A DNA stretch of 45,789 nt from Actinomadura soli (GCF_005889715.1 NZ_VCKW01000039.1:1-45789); one strand, 5' to 3'. Counted from the first letter of the stretch, positions 35,530-44,332 are shown. The notes: generated by a model not told the origin, from the sequence alone. Made by a program: numbers and translations.

Positions 35530-36407
35530 AACTCTCCGTCGTCGTGCTGACCATGGGCAACCGTCCGGACGAGCTGGCCCGCGCCGTCCGCAGCGCCCTG
35601 GAGCAGGACCACGTGGACGTCGAGGTCGTCCTCGTCGGCAACGGCGTCGACCCCCTCGGCGGCAAGGCGGACGTCGCCCCGTTCGACGACGAGCGCGTCA
35701 AGACCCTCGCCCTTCCGAAGAACGTCGGCATCCCCGCCGGGCGCAACCGGGGCGTGGCGGCGTCCTGCGGCGACGTCGTCCTCTTCCTGGACGACGACGG
35801 CTGGTACCGCTCCACCCGCCTCGGCACGTACCTGCGCGACCGGTTCTCCGCCGAGCCCGATCTCGGCGTCATCTCGTTCCGCGTCCGCGATCCCGAGGGC
35901 GGGCGCGGCGAGCGCCGGCACGTGCCGCGGCTGCGCGCCGGCGACCCGGAACGGTCCTCCGCGGTGACGACGTTCCTCGGCGGCGCCTGCGCGATCCGCC
36001 GCGCCGCGTTCGACGCCGGCGGCGGCCTCCCGGAGGACTTCTTCTACGCGCACGAGGAGACCGACCTCGCCTGGCAGATCCTCAACGCCGGGTACCGGAT
36101 CGTCTACGACTCGTCCGCGGTCATGTTCCACCCGGCCGTCCTGCCGACGCGGCACGACATGTTCTACCGCTACAACGCCCGCAACCGCGTCTGGCTGGCC
36201 CGCCGCAACCTCCCGTGGCCCCTCGCCCTCACCTACCTCGCCGTGTGGGTCGGCATGACCGTCGTCCGCGAACGCAGGCCGAGCGCCCTCAAGCCCTGGT
36301 TCAGGGGCTTCACGGAAGGCTGGCGCAAACCGGCGGGCCCGCGCCGCCCCATCTCGTACCGGACCGCCTGGCGCATGACCCGCACCGGACGGCCCCCGAT
36401 CATCTAG
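35526..36407 (+). CDS. Family 2 glycosyltransferase
   Basis: A 293-residue GT-A-fold transferase from GTG 35526. LSVVVLTMGNRPDELARAV opens the fold; VGIPAGRNRGVAASCGDVVL and FLDDDGWY hold the metal-binding aspartates, LGGACAIRRAAF and FFYAHEETDLAWQIL the acceptor-site ED motif. No TM helix is clear apart from a weak segment near residue 235. As the last gene of the CDP-alcohol operon it probably glycosylates the polyol-lipid or polymer made there. The stop overlaps the convergent TetR stop in the 4-base CTAG. Confidence 0.92.
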   Translation: MKLSVVVLTMGNRPDELARAVRSALEQDHVDVEVVLVGNGVDPLGGKADVAPFDDERVKTLALPKNVGIPAGRNRGVAASCGDVVLFLDDDGWYRSTRLGTYLRDRFSAEPDLGVISFRVRDPEGGRGERRHVPRLRAGDPERSSAVTTFLGGACAIRRAAFDAGGGLPEDFFYAHEETDLAWQILNAGYRIVYDSSAVMFHPAVLPTRHDMFYRYNARNRVWLARRNLPWPLALTYLAVWVGMTVVRERRPSALKPWFRGFTEGWRKPAGPRRPISYRTAWRMTRTGRPPII

Positions 36408-37042
36408 GGGCGTGTGACGGCGGCGAGGACCAGGCGGGTCAGCTCGGCGGTGATGTCGTCCACGGGGATGTCCTGGTCGCGGGCGGACCAGTGGTGGACG
36501 AGGTTGTTGGCGGCGCCGATGATCGCGATCATGGTGAGCCGGTGGTCGCGGTCGACGGCCTCGCCGCGCCGGACGGCCTCGCGGGTCATCGCGAGCAGCG
36601 CGTCCTCCCACTGGCCGTGCCAGTTCAGCCGGTGCCGCTCCAGGTTCGCGCTCACGCCGATGACCTCGACGAACGCGATGCGGGCCCAGCGCGGGTCGCT
36701 GGCGGTGACGGTCACGAACGCGCGGACGGCGCGCTCCACCCGGGTCGCGAGGGCGGCGCCCGCGGCCTCGGCGAACGCGGTGGACAGCGCCCGCGAGGCG
36801 CGCTCGTTGATGGTCCGGTGCAGGGCGGTGAGCAGTTCCTCGCGCCCGGAGAACTCCTCGTAGAAGTTGCGGGTCGACACGCTCGCGGTCGCGCACAGCC
36901 GTTCGATGGACGTGGCCGCGTAGCCGCGCGTGCCGAACAGTTCGAGGCCGGCCGCCAGCAGGCGCTCCCGCCGTTCGGCGCGGCGCTCCTCGGCGGACCG
37001 GCCGCCGTAGCTCCGCCTGGGGGCGGGATTCCGACCGCTCAT
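36404..37042 (-). CDS. TetR family transcriptional regulator
   Basis: A 212-residue repressor-type protein. The N-terminal helix-turn-helix is seen as LFGTRGYAATSIERLCATAS followed by VSTRNFYEEFSGREELL (about residues 33-70); the C-terminal half is an all-helical ligand/dimer domain with LTMIAIIGAANNLVHHW. A basic tail of about 20 residues precedes the DNA-binding domain. Its target is unknown: the palindrome at 26067-26085 has no copy upstream of this gene. It ends in a 4-base convergent overlap with the GT2 gene, so antisense effects at the operon end are possible. The HelD gene lies 111 bases upstream on the same strand. Confidence 0.93.
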   Translation of the reverse strand: MSGRNPAPRRSYGGRSAEERRAERRERLLAAGLELFGTRGYAATSIERLCATASVSTRNFYEEFSGREELLTALHRTINERASRALSTAFAEAAGAALATRVERAVRAFVTVTASDPRWARIAFVEVIGVSANLERHRLNWHGQWEDALLAMTREAVRRGEAVDRDHRLTMIAIIGAANNLVHHWSARDQDIPVDDITAELTRLVLAAVTRP

Positions 37043-37153
37043 CGATCTCCGTCCACCCGTCCGAATGGGGCAGCGTCAGCCTAACCCGCGCGCCCGGGCG
37101 CTTTTCACGGCCGGACGGACGCGGCCTCTCTGAGCTGCGCGGACGCGCGGAGG

Positions 37154-39685
37154 TCAGTCCTCGAAGAGCCGGTCGCGCCAGTCCGGGTCGGCGGTGAGGA
37201 CGGTCAGCCGCTGCGTCGCCCGCGACACGGCCACGTACAGCACGCGCAGCCCGCGCGGGGACTGCGCGGCCACCGTCTCCGGCGCGACGATCACCGCCGC
37301 GTCGAACTCCAGGCCCTTGGCCTCAAGGACGTCCAGGACCTGGACGCGGTCCGGCAGGCTCTCGGCGAGCCGGTCCCGGTCGGACGCCGTCCAGGCGGTG
37401 ACGGGCTCGTCGAACAGGCTCGCCTGCGCGCCGGACTGGTCGAGGGACAGCGGGACGATGACGCCGATGGTGCCCTCCACCTGGCCGAGCAGCTCCTCCG
37501 CCGCCTCCCGCGCGGCGGCGGGCAGGCCGGGCTCCGGGACGACCCGCGCCACCGGCTCGATGCCGGACGTGCGGACGGCGCGCGCCGGGCGGGCCTCCGG
37601 CAGCGCGACGGCCAGCACCCGCGCGGACACGGCGGCGATCTCGGTCGAGTTGCGGTAGTTGGTGGTGAGCTCGTACTCGTGCCGCACGCGAGCGGGGGCG
37701 GGCTTGCGCGCGGCGCCGCCGCGCCCGCGGCGGCCCCTGCCCCGGCCCCGGGACCTGGACGCGGGCCGCTCGCCACCGAGCGCGACCTCCATGGCCTGGC
37801 GGGCGGCGTCCAGATCCTCCCAGGCGCTCTGGGCCGGGTCCTCGACGATGGTCCAGCTGGCCTGGCGGCCGCGGCGGCCGAGCATCCGCCACTGCATGGG
37901 CGAGAGGTCCTGCGCCTCGTCCACGACGATGTGCGCGTACTCGGGGCGCTCCTCGACCACGCCGTCGTCGACGCGCCGCGAGCGTTCCAGCCGCTCGATG
38001 GACGTCGTCAGCTCCTGCATCTCCGGCTCCCACGTGTCGTCCACGACGTCCTCGCCGGTGAGGATGTTGACGCCGTCCACGACGAACGGGTCGTCGTCGG
38101 CGGGGGCGGGCTTGCGCCGGGACGGGCGGGGCGGCGAGCCGAGCAGCGCGTCGATCTCGTCCAGGAGGGCGACGTCCTGGTAGCTGAGCGGCGCGTTCTC
38201 GCCCTTCCAGGAGGCGGCCAGGGCGTCGAGGCCGGCGCGGTCGAGGTCGCGTCCGGCGGCGCGGCGCAGCCGGGACGGGTCGCCGAGCGAGCGCAGCACG
38301 TCCAGCGGTCGGCGGATCGGCCACCAGGCGACGAGGAAGTCGGTGAACGCGCGCTGCTCGCGGACGCGCGTCTCGAACCGGGTGCGCTTGGGGTCGCCGC
38401 TCCCGTTCTCGCGCCCGCTCCCGTTCTCGCGCCCGGACGCCTGGTCGAGGGGGTCGTCGAGCGCGGCGAGGCCGTCCGCGGCCAGGATCGCGTTCCACAG
38501 CCCCGCTTCGGCGCCCTCCGCCGCCTCGGCCGCCTCCTGGCCGCCGACGTCGGTGAACCGCTCCCAGAGGGCGTCCAGGAGGAGCTCGGCGGCGCGGCCC
38601 CGGGCGGCGTTGACGCTGCCGCGGCTGCGCCGGTGGACCTCGTTCCTGACCCGGTCGAGCCGGGCGCGGTCGAGCGTCACGACGACGCCCTTGAACACGA
38701 CGCGCAGCTCGTCCGGGGCGCCGGGCGCGTGGTCGGTCACGGCGCGGCGCAGCACGGCCGCCATCTCGTCCGCGCCCTTGAGCCGGGCGAGGCGGGGCGC
38801 GTCGTGGACGGTCGCGGTCACGCCGTCCACCAGGTCGCCGAGCGAGCGCAGCGTCGCCGAGCCCTCGCCGAGCGAGGGCAGCACCCGCTCGATGTACGCG
38901 GTGAACCGGCGGTTCGGCCCGATGACCAGCACGCCCCGGGAGCCGAACCGGCGCCGGTGCCGGAACAGCAGGTACGCGACGCGGTGCAGCGCGACCGCCG
39001 TCTTGCCGGTGCCGGGGGCGCCGCGGACGAGGATCGTCCCGTCGGCGGGCGCGCGGATCACCTCGTCCTGCTCCCGCTGGATCGTCGCGACGATGTCGCG
39101 CATCGCGCCCTCGCGAGTGCGGGCCAGCGAGGCGAGGAACGCGCCGTCGCCGACGACCGTCATGCCGTCCGCCGCGTCCGGGTCGAGGAGGTCGTCCTCC
39201 AGGTCGACGACCGTGTGCCCGCGCGAGTGCAGGACGCGCCGCCGGACGACGCCGCGCGGATCCTCCGGGGTGGCGCGGTAGAAGTCCTCGGCGGCGGGCG
39301 CCCGCCAGTCGATCACCAGGGAGTCGTGCTCGCTGGTCCGGACGCCGACGCGGCCGATGTAGCGGACCTCCCCGGACGCGTGCTCGGCGGGGTCGTGGTC
39401 GGCGCGGGCCAGGTCGAGGCGTCCGAAGACCAGGCCGTCGTCGGCGATGTCCAGCGCCCGGGCGCGCAGCGCCGCCTGGTGGACCATCGCGTCCCGGTCC
39501 ACGAGCGAGCCCTTGGTGCCCGCGAGCGACTGCCGGTAGCCCTCGCGGATCATGGCCTGGGCGTCGGCGCGCATCTCCTCCAGCCGCGCGTACGCGATGT
39601 CGACATAGCGCTGCTCGGCGGCGATCTCCTGATCCTTCACCGTGCCGCCGGAACCGGTCGTGAGCCCCGTGACCTGGGACGACAT
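37154..39685 (-). CDS. helD: HelD-type UvrD-like helicase (RNA polymerase recycling)
   Basis: An 843-residue SF1 ATPase of the actinobacterial HelD class, which removes stalled RNA polymerase from DNA and in some streptomycetes confers rifamycin tolerance (HelR). Domain order: N-terminal coiled coil (about 12-50) for the RNAP secondary channel, the 1A domain with Walker A Lys228 (GAPGTGKTAVALHR), a long HelD-specific insertion, DEAQD at 589-593, then TTNYRNSTEI, EAKGLEFDAAVIV and VAVSRATQRLTVL. Two oddities: a duplicated GRENGS near 416-428 and a very basic Arg/Gly stretch near 641-663. GAGGAG precedes ATG 39683-39685. I found no rifamycin-associated element upstream. Confidence 0.92.
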   Translation of the reverse strand: MSSQVTGLTTGSGGTVKDQEIAAEQRYVDIAYARLEEMRADAQAMIREGYRQSLAGTKGSLVDRDAMVHQAALRARALDIADDGLVFGRLDLARADHDPAEHASGEVRYIGRVGVRTSEHDSLVIDWRAPAAEDFYRATPEDPRGVVRRRVLHSRGHTVVDLEDDLLDPDAADGMTVVGDGAFLASLARTREGAMRDIVATIQREQDEVIRAPADGTILVRGAPGTGKTAVALHRVAYLLFRHRRRFGSRGVLVIGPNRRFTAYIERVLPSLGEGSATLRSLGDLVDGVTATVHDAPRLARLKGADEMAAVLRRAVTDHAPGAPDELRVVFKGVVVTLDRARLDRVRNEVHRRSRGSVNAARGRAAELLLDALWERFTDVGGQEAAEAAEGAEAGLWNAILAADGLAALDDPLDQASGRENGSGRENGSGDPKRTRFETRVREQRAFTDFLVAWWPIRRPLDVLRSLGDPSRLRRAAGRDLDRAGLDALAASWKGENAPLSYQDVALLDEIDALLGSPPRPSRRKPAPADDDPFVVDGVNILTGEDVVDDTWEPEMQELTTSIERLERSRRVDDGVVEERPEYAHIVVDEAQDLSPMQWRMLGRRGRQASWTIVEDPAQSAWEDLDAARQAMEVALGGERPASRSRGRGRGRRGRGGAARKPAPARVRHEYELTTNYRNSTEIAAVSARVLAVALPEARPARAVRTSGIEPVARVVPEPGLPAAAREAAEELLGQVEGTIGVIVPLSLDQSGAQASLFDEPVTAWTASDRDRLAESLPDRVQVLDVLEAKGLEFDAAVIVAPETVAAQSPRGLRVLYVAVSRATQRLTVLTADPDWRDRLFED
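38400..38435. repeat. 18-bp perfect tandem duplication in helD
   Basis: CTCCCGTTCTCGCGCCCG occurs twice in a row, adding six residues in a low-conservation loop of the HelD insertion domain. It is in frame, so the protein stays intact. Confidence 0.95.
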
Positions 39686-39715
39686 GCAGGCTGCTCCTCG
39701 CACGTATGTGACGCC

Positions 39716-39727
39716 GGGGACGTCCCC
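39716..39727. promoter_or_regulatory. Palindrome GGGGACGTCCCC upstream of helD
   Basis: A perfect 12-base palindrome lies 30 bases upstream of the helD ATG, and 41 bases beyond the stop of the SRPBCC gene. It could be an operator or, by chance, a GC-rich restriction-like palindrome. It does not match the rifamycin-associated element as I remember it. Confidence 0.3.
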
Positions 39728-39768
39728 CCGGTACCCCGAAGGGCCGAAGGAAACAGCCTAATCGGTGT

Positions 39769-40272
39769 TCATCGCCGTGCGATCTCGGCGGCCTTCCCGA
39801 TGCGGGCGAGGGTGGCGCGCATGCTCTCGCGGTTCGCCGCGGCGCGCCGCTCGGCGGGGACGCCGGTGAAGACCTTGCCGAGCAGCGAGGTGACCGCGGC
39901 GCTCCGGCGGTCGCGCCGCAGGTCCTCCCAGTACTCGGTGAGCCGCGTCCGGGGGGCGGACGGGTCGTCCGCGATGTCCTCGATGCGGTAGCCCCACAGC
40001 GCGACCGGCATCCCGAAGGTGGACACGCGGAACGCGAACGCCTCGCCCGGCACCGCGACCGTCACCTGGCAGGTCGTGAACCAGACGCGCCAGCCGATCC
40101 GGTTGAAGCCGACGAACTTCGTGCCCGGCGCGATCCTCCGGCCGCGGATCCAGGTGGCGAACAGCTCCGGGCTCCACTCGCGCATTCGGCGCAGGTCGGC
40201 GACCGCCGCGTACACCGTTCTGGCCTCGGCCTCGACGGCCACGCTCTCCTCAACGACCCACTCCCGCTCCAT
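39769..40272 (-). CDS. SRPBCC family (START-like) protein
   Basis: A 167-residue ligand-binding helix-grip protein of the polyketide-cyclase/SRPBCC type. Seen: VVEESVAVEAEARTVYAAVA, DLRRMREWSPELFATW, GTKFVGFNRIGWRVW and a long C-terminal helix. Such proteins bind hydrophobic ligands; some act as immunity or aromatase proteins, so the role here is open. ATG 40270-40272 gives the family length; longer frames upstream do not look coding. It lies 83 bases upstream of helD on the same strand. Confidence 0.85.
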   Translation of the reverse strand: MEREWVVEESVAVEAEARTVYAAVADLRRMREWSPELFATWIRGRRIAPGTKFVGFNRIGWRVWFTTCQVTVAVPGEAFAFRVSTFGMPVALWGYRIEDIADDPSAPRTRLTEYWEDLRRDRRSAAVTSLLGKVFTGVPAERRAAANRESMRATLARIGKAAEIARR

Positions 40273-40304
40273 GCGCGGGATTCTCCCACTCCATGACCGT
40301 CCGG

Positions 40305-40895
40305 TCACATCAGGTGGGCGAAATGGCGGCGCCAGGACGCGTACCAGTCCTTGAACCAGGGGTCGGACTCGGCCAGCGGGACGATGTAGGTCACGGTCTC
40401 GGCGTAGTAGCGGCGCTGGAAGTCGGGCGGCATCCGGTCGAGGGTCTGGACGTTGCTGGCGCGGTCGGCGAGCTTCACCAGCACGGCCTCCCGCGGCGCC
40501 TCGCCGAGACGGCGCAGGTAGGCGGCACGGGCGGCGCGCTTCGCCTGGCGGCCCGTGCCCGTGGACGGCGGCTTGGTCACCCAGTCGACCAGCTCCGTCA
40601 CCACGGGCCCGAACCCGGCCTCCACGTCCGCGAGGGTGGCCGGGGTGTCCTCGACCACGTCGTGCAGCAGCGCGGCGGACAGGACGTCGGGATCGGTCAC
40701 GCCCGGCCCGCTGACCAGCACCTCCAGCGCCTCCAGCAGGTGCTGGACGTACGGGTCGCCGGTCGGACGGAGCTGGTCGCCGTGCCAGCGCTCCGCTGCG
40801 GCGGCGGCCCTGGCGAGAGCGTCCACGTCGATCTCGCCCCCGGCGAGGGAGGTCCGGGCCTCGTCCCAGGTTCGCCAATGGGTGAAGACCTTCAC
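40305..40895 (-). CDS. Stand-alone HD-domain (p)ppGpp hydrolase-like protein
   Basis: A 196-residue HD protein similar to the hydrolase half of Rel/SpoT and to MESH1. Motifs: PYVQHLLEALEVLV (first His), LLHDVVEDTPATLAD (His-Asp and Glu-Asp), and VKLADRASNVQTL (the Asp and Asn of the active site). No synthetase, TGS or ACT domain is present, so it would only remove (p)ppGpp or a related nucleotide. GTG 40893-40895 with GGAGCGG upstream is the chosen start. The SRPBCC gene follows on the same strand after 32 bases. Confidence 0.88.
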   Translation of the reverse strand: MKVFTHWRTWDEARTSLAGGEIDVDALARAAAAAERWHGDQLRPTGDPYVQHLLEALEVLVSGPGVTDPDVLSAALLHDVVEDTPATLADVEAGFGPVVTELVDWVTKPPSTGTGRQAKRAARAAYLRRLGEAPREAVLVKLADRASNVQTLDRMPPDFQRRYYAETVTYIVPLAESDPWFKDWYASWRRHFAHLM

Positions 40896-40986
40896 GTTCC
40901 GCTCCGTTCTGTCGCGCCGACGCCCGCCACAGGGCATGGTGGGTGTCGTCTTGCAGGCACAGTACGCGGAGGGAGGCGGCGCGGTC

Positions 40987-42963
40987 GTGGTCGCGAGCCG
41001 GCAGCGGCCCGGTGGACGGCCGGAGTCCGTGGGCGGTGTCCGCGTCGCTCTCGGCCTGGTCTCCGGAGCGGTGGCCATCGCGCTGTGCGCCGTCCTCGTC
41101 GACCGGTTCGTGCTGGGCGCGGAATGGTGGCAGGTCCGGCACACCGTGACCGCCGAGCCCGTCACGCCGCAGAGCGAGACGGGCCCGCCGCCCGGCCCGC
41201 TCGCCGTGAGCTGGGAGCAGACGACCCGCACGCACCACGGGGCCGTCGCCGGGCATGACGGCGTCGCCTACGCGGTCGCGCAGGGCCAGGTCGTGACGGC
41301 GTCCGGGCACGGCCTCGACGTCCGCGACGCGCGGACCGGCGCGCCCCGCTGGAGCTACCGCCGCTCCGGGTGGACGCTGCTCGGCTGGGCGTCCACCCGG
41401 TCCCGGCTGGTCGCCCACTTCCAGCGGGACGGCGACCGCACCGACCGGCTGCTCGTCGCGTTCGACGCGCTGTCGGGCGGGCTGCTGTGGCGGCGGGAGG
41501 GCGAACGCCCGGCGGCGGTGTCCCGGGCGACGCTGCGCTGGCCCGCGGGCTCGGACGTGCTGCTCACCACCGACGAGCCCCGCCGGACGCTGTTCGGGGT
41601 CTCGGCGGTGTCCGGCAAGCGGGTGTGGCGGCTGGCGCTGCCGCGCGGCTGCCGGCTGTTCGAGGGCGGCGCGCGCCCGTCCGACGGGCGGGAGTCCCTC
41701 GCGGCGCTGGCCCTGGAGTGCGCCGGAGGCGACCGCCACAGCCGGCTCCTCGCGGTCGCGCCGGCGACCGGCTCCGTCCGCTGGAACCGGCCGCTCGGCT
41801 CCCCGGAGTCACCCGAGGTGTCGATGCTGGACGGCGTGACGCTGGCGTCCGACGGCACGGCGCTGCGCGCGTTCGACGACCGCGGCGGGGCGTTCGCCGA
41901 GTGGAAGGGCGACGGCGTGTGCGGCGACGCGATGTGCCAGGCCGTCCTGACGGCCGGACGGCTCATGATCGTCTACCACCCGGACGGGGAGAGGCGGAGC
42001 GTGACCCGCATGGAGGCGCGGCGGGTCCCGTCCGGGAAGGTCGAATGGGAGCGGGACGTGCCCGCGTACGCGGCGCTCGCGCAGGCGGGCGGCCGCGTGT
42101 TCGCGCTGCGCCCCCGGCTGTCGGAGCGGCTGCTGCCCGCGGGCGTCGACATCGTCGAACCCGGCGGCGGGACCATCACGACCGCGCCCGCGCCGTTCGC
42201 GCTGAACACCGACCTGCCGGGCGCGCGGCCGTGGCTGGCGGCGGCGGGCGGGCTGCTGTACGCGGGCGTCCCGCAGGCCGCGCCGCGCCCGGACGGCGCC
42301 GCACGGCTGGTCGCGCTCCGCGGCGGGCTCACCGGCGCCGGACCGGCCGAGCTGGACGGCGTCCCCGCGGGCGACTGGCCGGACGCCTGCTCCCTGCTGG
42401 AGAAGGCCGACCTGGCGGCGGCGCACATGGCGGGCCATGTCGCCGAACCCGTCCGCGCCAATGCGGGAACGGTCCGGCTTCCGCGCGCGGTGTCCTGCAC
42501 GTACAAGCCGTCCAAGGGCAAGCCGTCCAAGGGCGAGCCGAAGGATCCCGAGGGGAAGCGGAGGAACCCGCCCGAACCCGGGCCGACCGGGTCGCCCGGT
42601 TCGGCGTCTCCGTCGTCCTCGGCGTCGGCGACGCCGAGCGCGACCGGTCCGGCGGGCACCGCCGGCCCGGTGGGCACGACCGGGCCGGACACGGCCGTGG
42701 GGAGCATCACCGTCAGCGTCCGCTGGGTCGCCCGGACGGACCACGCCGCCTCACGGATGCTGGACGCGCTGCAGGCCACGCAGGCCCAGGCCCGGCGGCG
42801 CCGCGACATCCGCGCCGACGAGGCGTACGAGATCGGCCCGACCGCGGGCATGATCGCGCTGCGCGTCCGCCGGTACGTTGTGGTGGTGGAGGCGGAGCGG
42901 CCGGCGGGCGCGGCGGCGCGCCTCGCCCGGTCCATCGCGTACCGGCTGAACAACCCGTCCTGA
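40987..42963 (+). CDS. Membrane-anchored PQQ-like beta-propeller protein
   Basis: About 658 residues. One TM helix (about residues 17-37) anchors it, with the bulk outside. The outer part has repeated W-motif blades typical of PQQ-like propellers (GLDVRDARTGAPRWSYR, LLVAFDALSGGLLWRRE, LFGVSAVSGKRVWRLA, LLAVAPATGSVRWNRP). A Lys/Pro and Ser/Pro/Gly/Thr linker of about 60 residues separates a small C-terminal domain (SITVSVRWVAR to the end). The likely role is extracellular binding or assembly scaffolding; there is no enzymatic motif. GTG 40987 with GGAGGGAGG is preferred; ATG 40936 is an alternative. Confidence 0.83.
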   Translation: MVASRQRPGGRPESVGGVRVALGLVSGAVAIALCAVLVDRFVLGAEWWQVRHTVTAEPVTPQSETGPPPGPLAVSWEQTTRTHHGAVAGHDGVAYAVAQGQVVTASGHGLDVRDARTGAPRWSYRRSGWTLLGWASTRSRLVAHFQRDGDRTDRLLVAFDALSGGLLWRREGERPAAVSRATLRWPAGSDVLLTTDEPRRTLFGVSAVSGKRVWRLALPRGCRLFEGGARPSDGRESLAALALECAGGDRHSRLLAVAPATGSVRWNRPLGSPESPEVSMLDGVTLASDGTALRAFDDRGGAFAEWKGDGVCGDAMCQAVLTAGRLMIVYHPDGERRSVTRMEARRVPSGKVEWERDVPAYAALAQAGGRVFALRPRLSERLLPAGVDIVEPGGGTITTAPAPFALNTDLPGARPWLAAAGGLLYAGVPQAAPRPDGAARLVALRGGLTGAGPAELDGVPAGDWPDACSLLEKADLAAAHMAGHVAEPVRANAGTVRLPRAVSCTYKPSKGKPSKGEPKDPEGKRRNPPEPGPTGSPGSASPSSSASATPSATGPAGTAGPVGTTGPDTAVGSITVSVRWVARTDHAASRMLDALQATQAQARRRRDIRADEAYEIGPTAGMIALRVRRYVVVVEAERPAGAAARLARSIAYRLNNPS

Positions 42964-42979
42964 GACGGGCCCGCCGGGG

Positions 42980-44143
42980 TCAGTACTCGGGGACGGGCTT
43001 CGGGCCCGGTTCCGGTTCGGGCTCCGGCTCGGGTTCGTGCTCCGGGGCCTGAGCGGGGGAGCGCCCCGCCCACGCCTCCAGCTGGGCGACGAAGCGCTCG
43101 GCGTGGACGGGCCAGTGGAACCGCGCCCGGGCGGCCAGGTAGCCGCGCTCGCCGAGGCCGGTGCGCAGGCCCGGGTCGTCGCGCAGCCGCAGGACGGCCT
43201 TCGCGGCGGCCTCCGGGTCGCCGAACGGGACGACCAGCCCGCAGTCGGCGGGCTCCACGATGTCCACGGCCGGCGGGTTCGGCGTGGTGATCACCGGGAC
43301 GCCGCGGGCCATGTACTCCACGACCTTGGTCGGCATCGAGTGCCGGTAGTTCGGCTCGTCGTGCAGCAGCGCCAGCCCGGCCATCGCGCCCTCGGCGATG
43401 CGCAGCGCCCGGTCGTTCGGGACGAACCCGTACCAGCGCAGGATCCCCTCGCGCTGCGCGGCCCGCAGCGGGTCCCGGACGTCGGCGTCCGCCGCCCCGA
43501 TCAGCTCGACCAGCACGCCCTCGGCGGCCAGCGGGCGGGACATCTCGATCATGTCGAGCGCGCCGCGCGCCCGGGAGAGCTGCCCGACGTAGACGGCGCG
43601 GCGGCCGTCCGGCTCCGGGGGCCGGCTGTCGGAGACGTAGGTGGTGTTGGGGACAACGGGATGATCTTCGCTGAACCGGGACCGGTAGCCGTGCTCGGCG
43701 AGCAGCAGCCGGTGCCGCCGCTCGCTGCGCCGCTCCAGGTGGCGGACGGCGGGCCGCAGCACGGGACGCGCCGGGCCCGGCAACCACCCCTTGGCGCTGA
43801 GCGCGGCGGCGGTGTCCTCGTGGACGTCCCACACGACGGTGCGCCTGCGCACCTCGCGCGGGAGCGACACCAGCAGCTCGGGGTCGTGCAGCAGGATCAC
43901 GTCGGCGTACGCGGCGTGCTCGGCGAGGGCCCGGTGGGCCGCGCGCAAGGCACGGATGCGGCGCCGTCCGGTGGCGCGCGGCACGTCCACCGGGCTGATC
44001 TCCCGCCACGGGGTCGCATTACATGCCCGAAATGGAGCGATATATGTGACTTCATGGCCGGCATCGAGCAGCGCGCGTATCTGCCGGTGCAGAATGCGCG
44101 CGTCCTCGGGATGGTGCACGACCGTGCATACACAGACCCGCAT
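42980..44143 (-). CDS. Family 4 glycosyltransferase
   Basis: A 387-residue GT-B-fold enzyme. The N-terminal acceptor domain shows VHHPEDARILHRQIRALLDA and LLHDPELL; the C-terminal donor domain shows VYVGQLSRARGALDMIEMS, then WYGFVPNDRAL and the HSMPTKVVEYMARGVPV helix near the nucleotide-sugar site. It ends in a disordered EPEP-rich tail. ATG 44141-44143 with GGAG nine bases upstream is preferred to GTG 44149. It follows the UDP-HexNAc dehydrogenase gene on the same strand after a terminator-containing gap and may use the uronic acid that enzyme provides. Confidence 0.9.
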   Translation of the reverse strand: MRVCVCTVVHHPEDARILHRQIRALLDAGHEVTYIAPFRACNATPWREISPVDVPRATGRRRIRALRAAHRALAEHAAYADVILLHDPELLVSLPREVRRRTVVWDVHEDTAAALSAKGWLPGPARPVLRPAVRHLERRSERRHRLLLAEHGYRSRFSEDHPVVPNTTYVSDSRPPEPDGRRAVYVGQLSRARGALDMIEMSRPLAAEGVLVELIGAADADVRDPLRAAQREGILRWYGFVPNDRALRIAEGAMAGLALLHDEPNYRHSMPTKVVEYMARGVPVITTPNPPAVDIVEPADCGLVVPFGDPEAAAKAVLRLRDDPGLRTGLGERGYLAARARFHWPVHAERFVAQLEAWAGRSPAQAPEHEPEPEPEPEPGPKPVPEY

Positions 44144-44215
44144 TATCACTCACTCCGTAGCGAGTCCCTTTCGCCCTCGGCGGCCGTACCGTGCGGGTTC
44201 CCGCACCGGGCCGGA

Positions 44216-44260
44216 CGAAAAAGACTCGGACGCCGAATCATGCCCTTTGGGCCGAGTCTT
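44216..44260 (-). terminator. Rho-independent-like terminator downstream of the second dehydrogenase
   Basis: AAGACTCGG (44221-44229) and CCGAGTCTT (44252-44260) form a 9-bp stem; in the minus-strand transcript the stem is followed by a run of five T overlapping the arm. An inner CCCAAAGGG can form a second small stem. A further 7-bp hairpin (GTGCGGG / CCCGCAC, 44191-44206) follows. This separates the glycosyltransferase transcript from the dehydrogenase transcript. Confidence 0.65.
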
Positions 44261-44332
44261 GGGCGTCGATGGAAATTGCCGATGAATTCCCGCTGTCCAT
44301 GGCGTGGACGATGCCGGGCCAATCCGTCCCCT

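Noticed and set aside
37088..37107. GCGCCCGGGCGC plus TTTT as a terminator
   Set aside because: The T-run is on the plus strand while both flanking genes (tetR, helD) are on the minus strand, and the palindrome leaves no room for a loop beyond 4 bp of stem.
39686..39768. Rifamycin-associated element upstream of helD
   Set aside because: No match to the GGGGCTTGCGGCAAGCCCC-type inverted repeat was found; only GGGGACGTCCCC is present.
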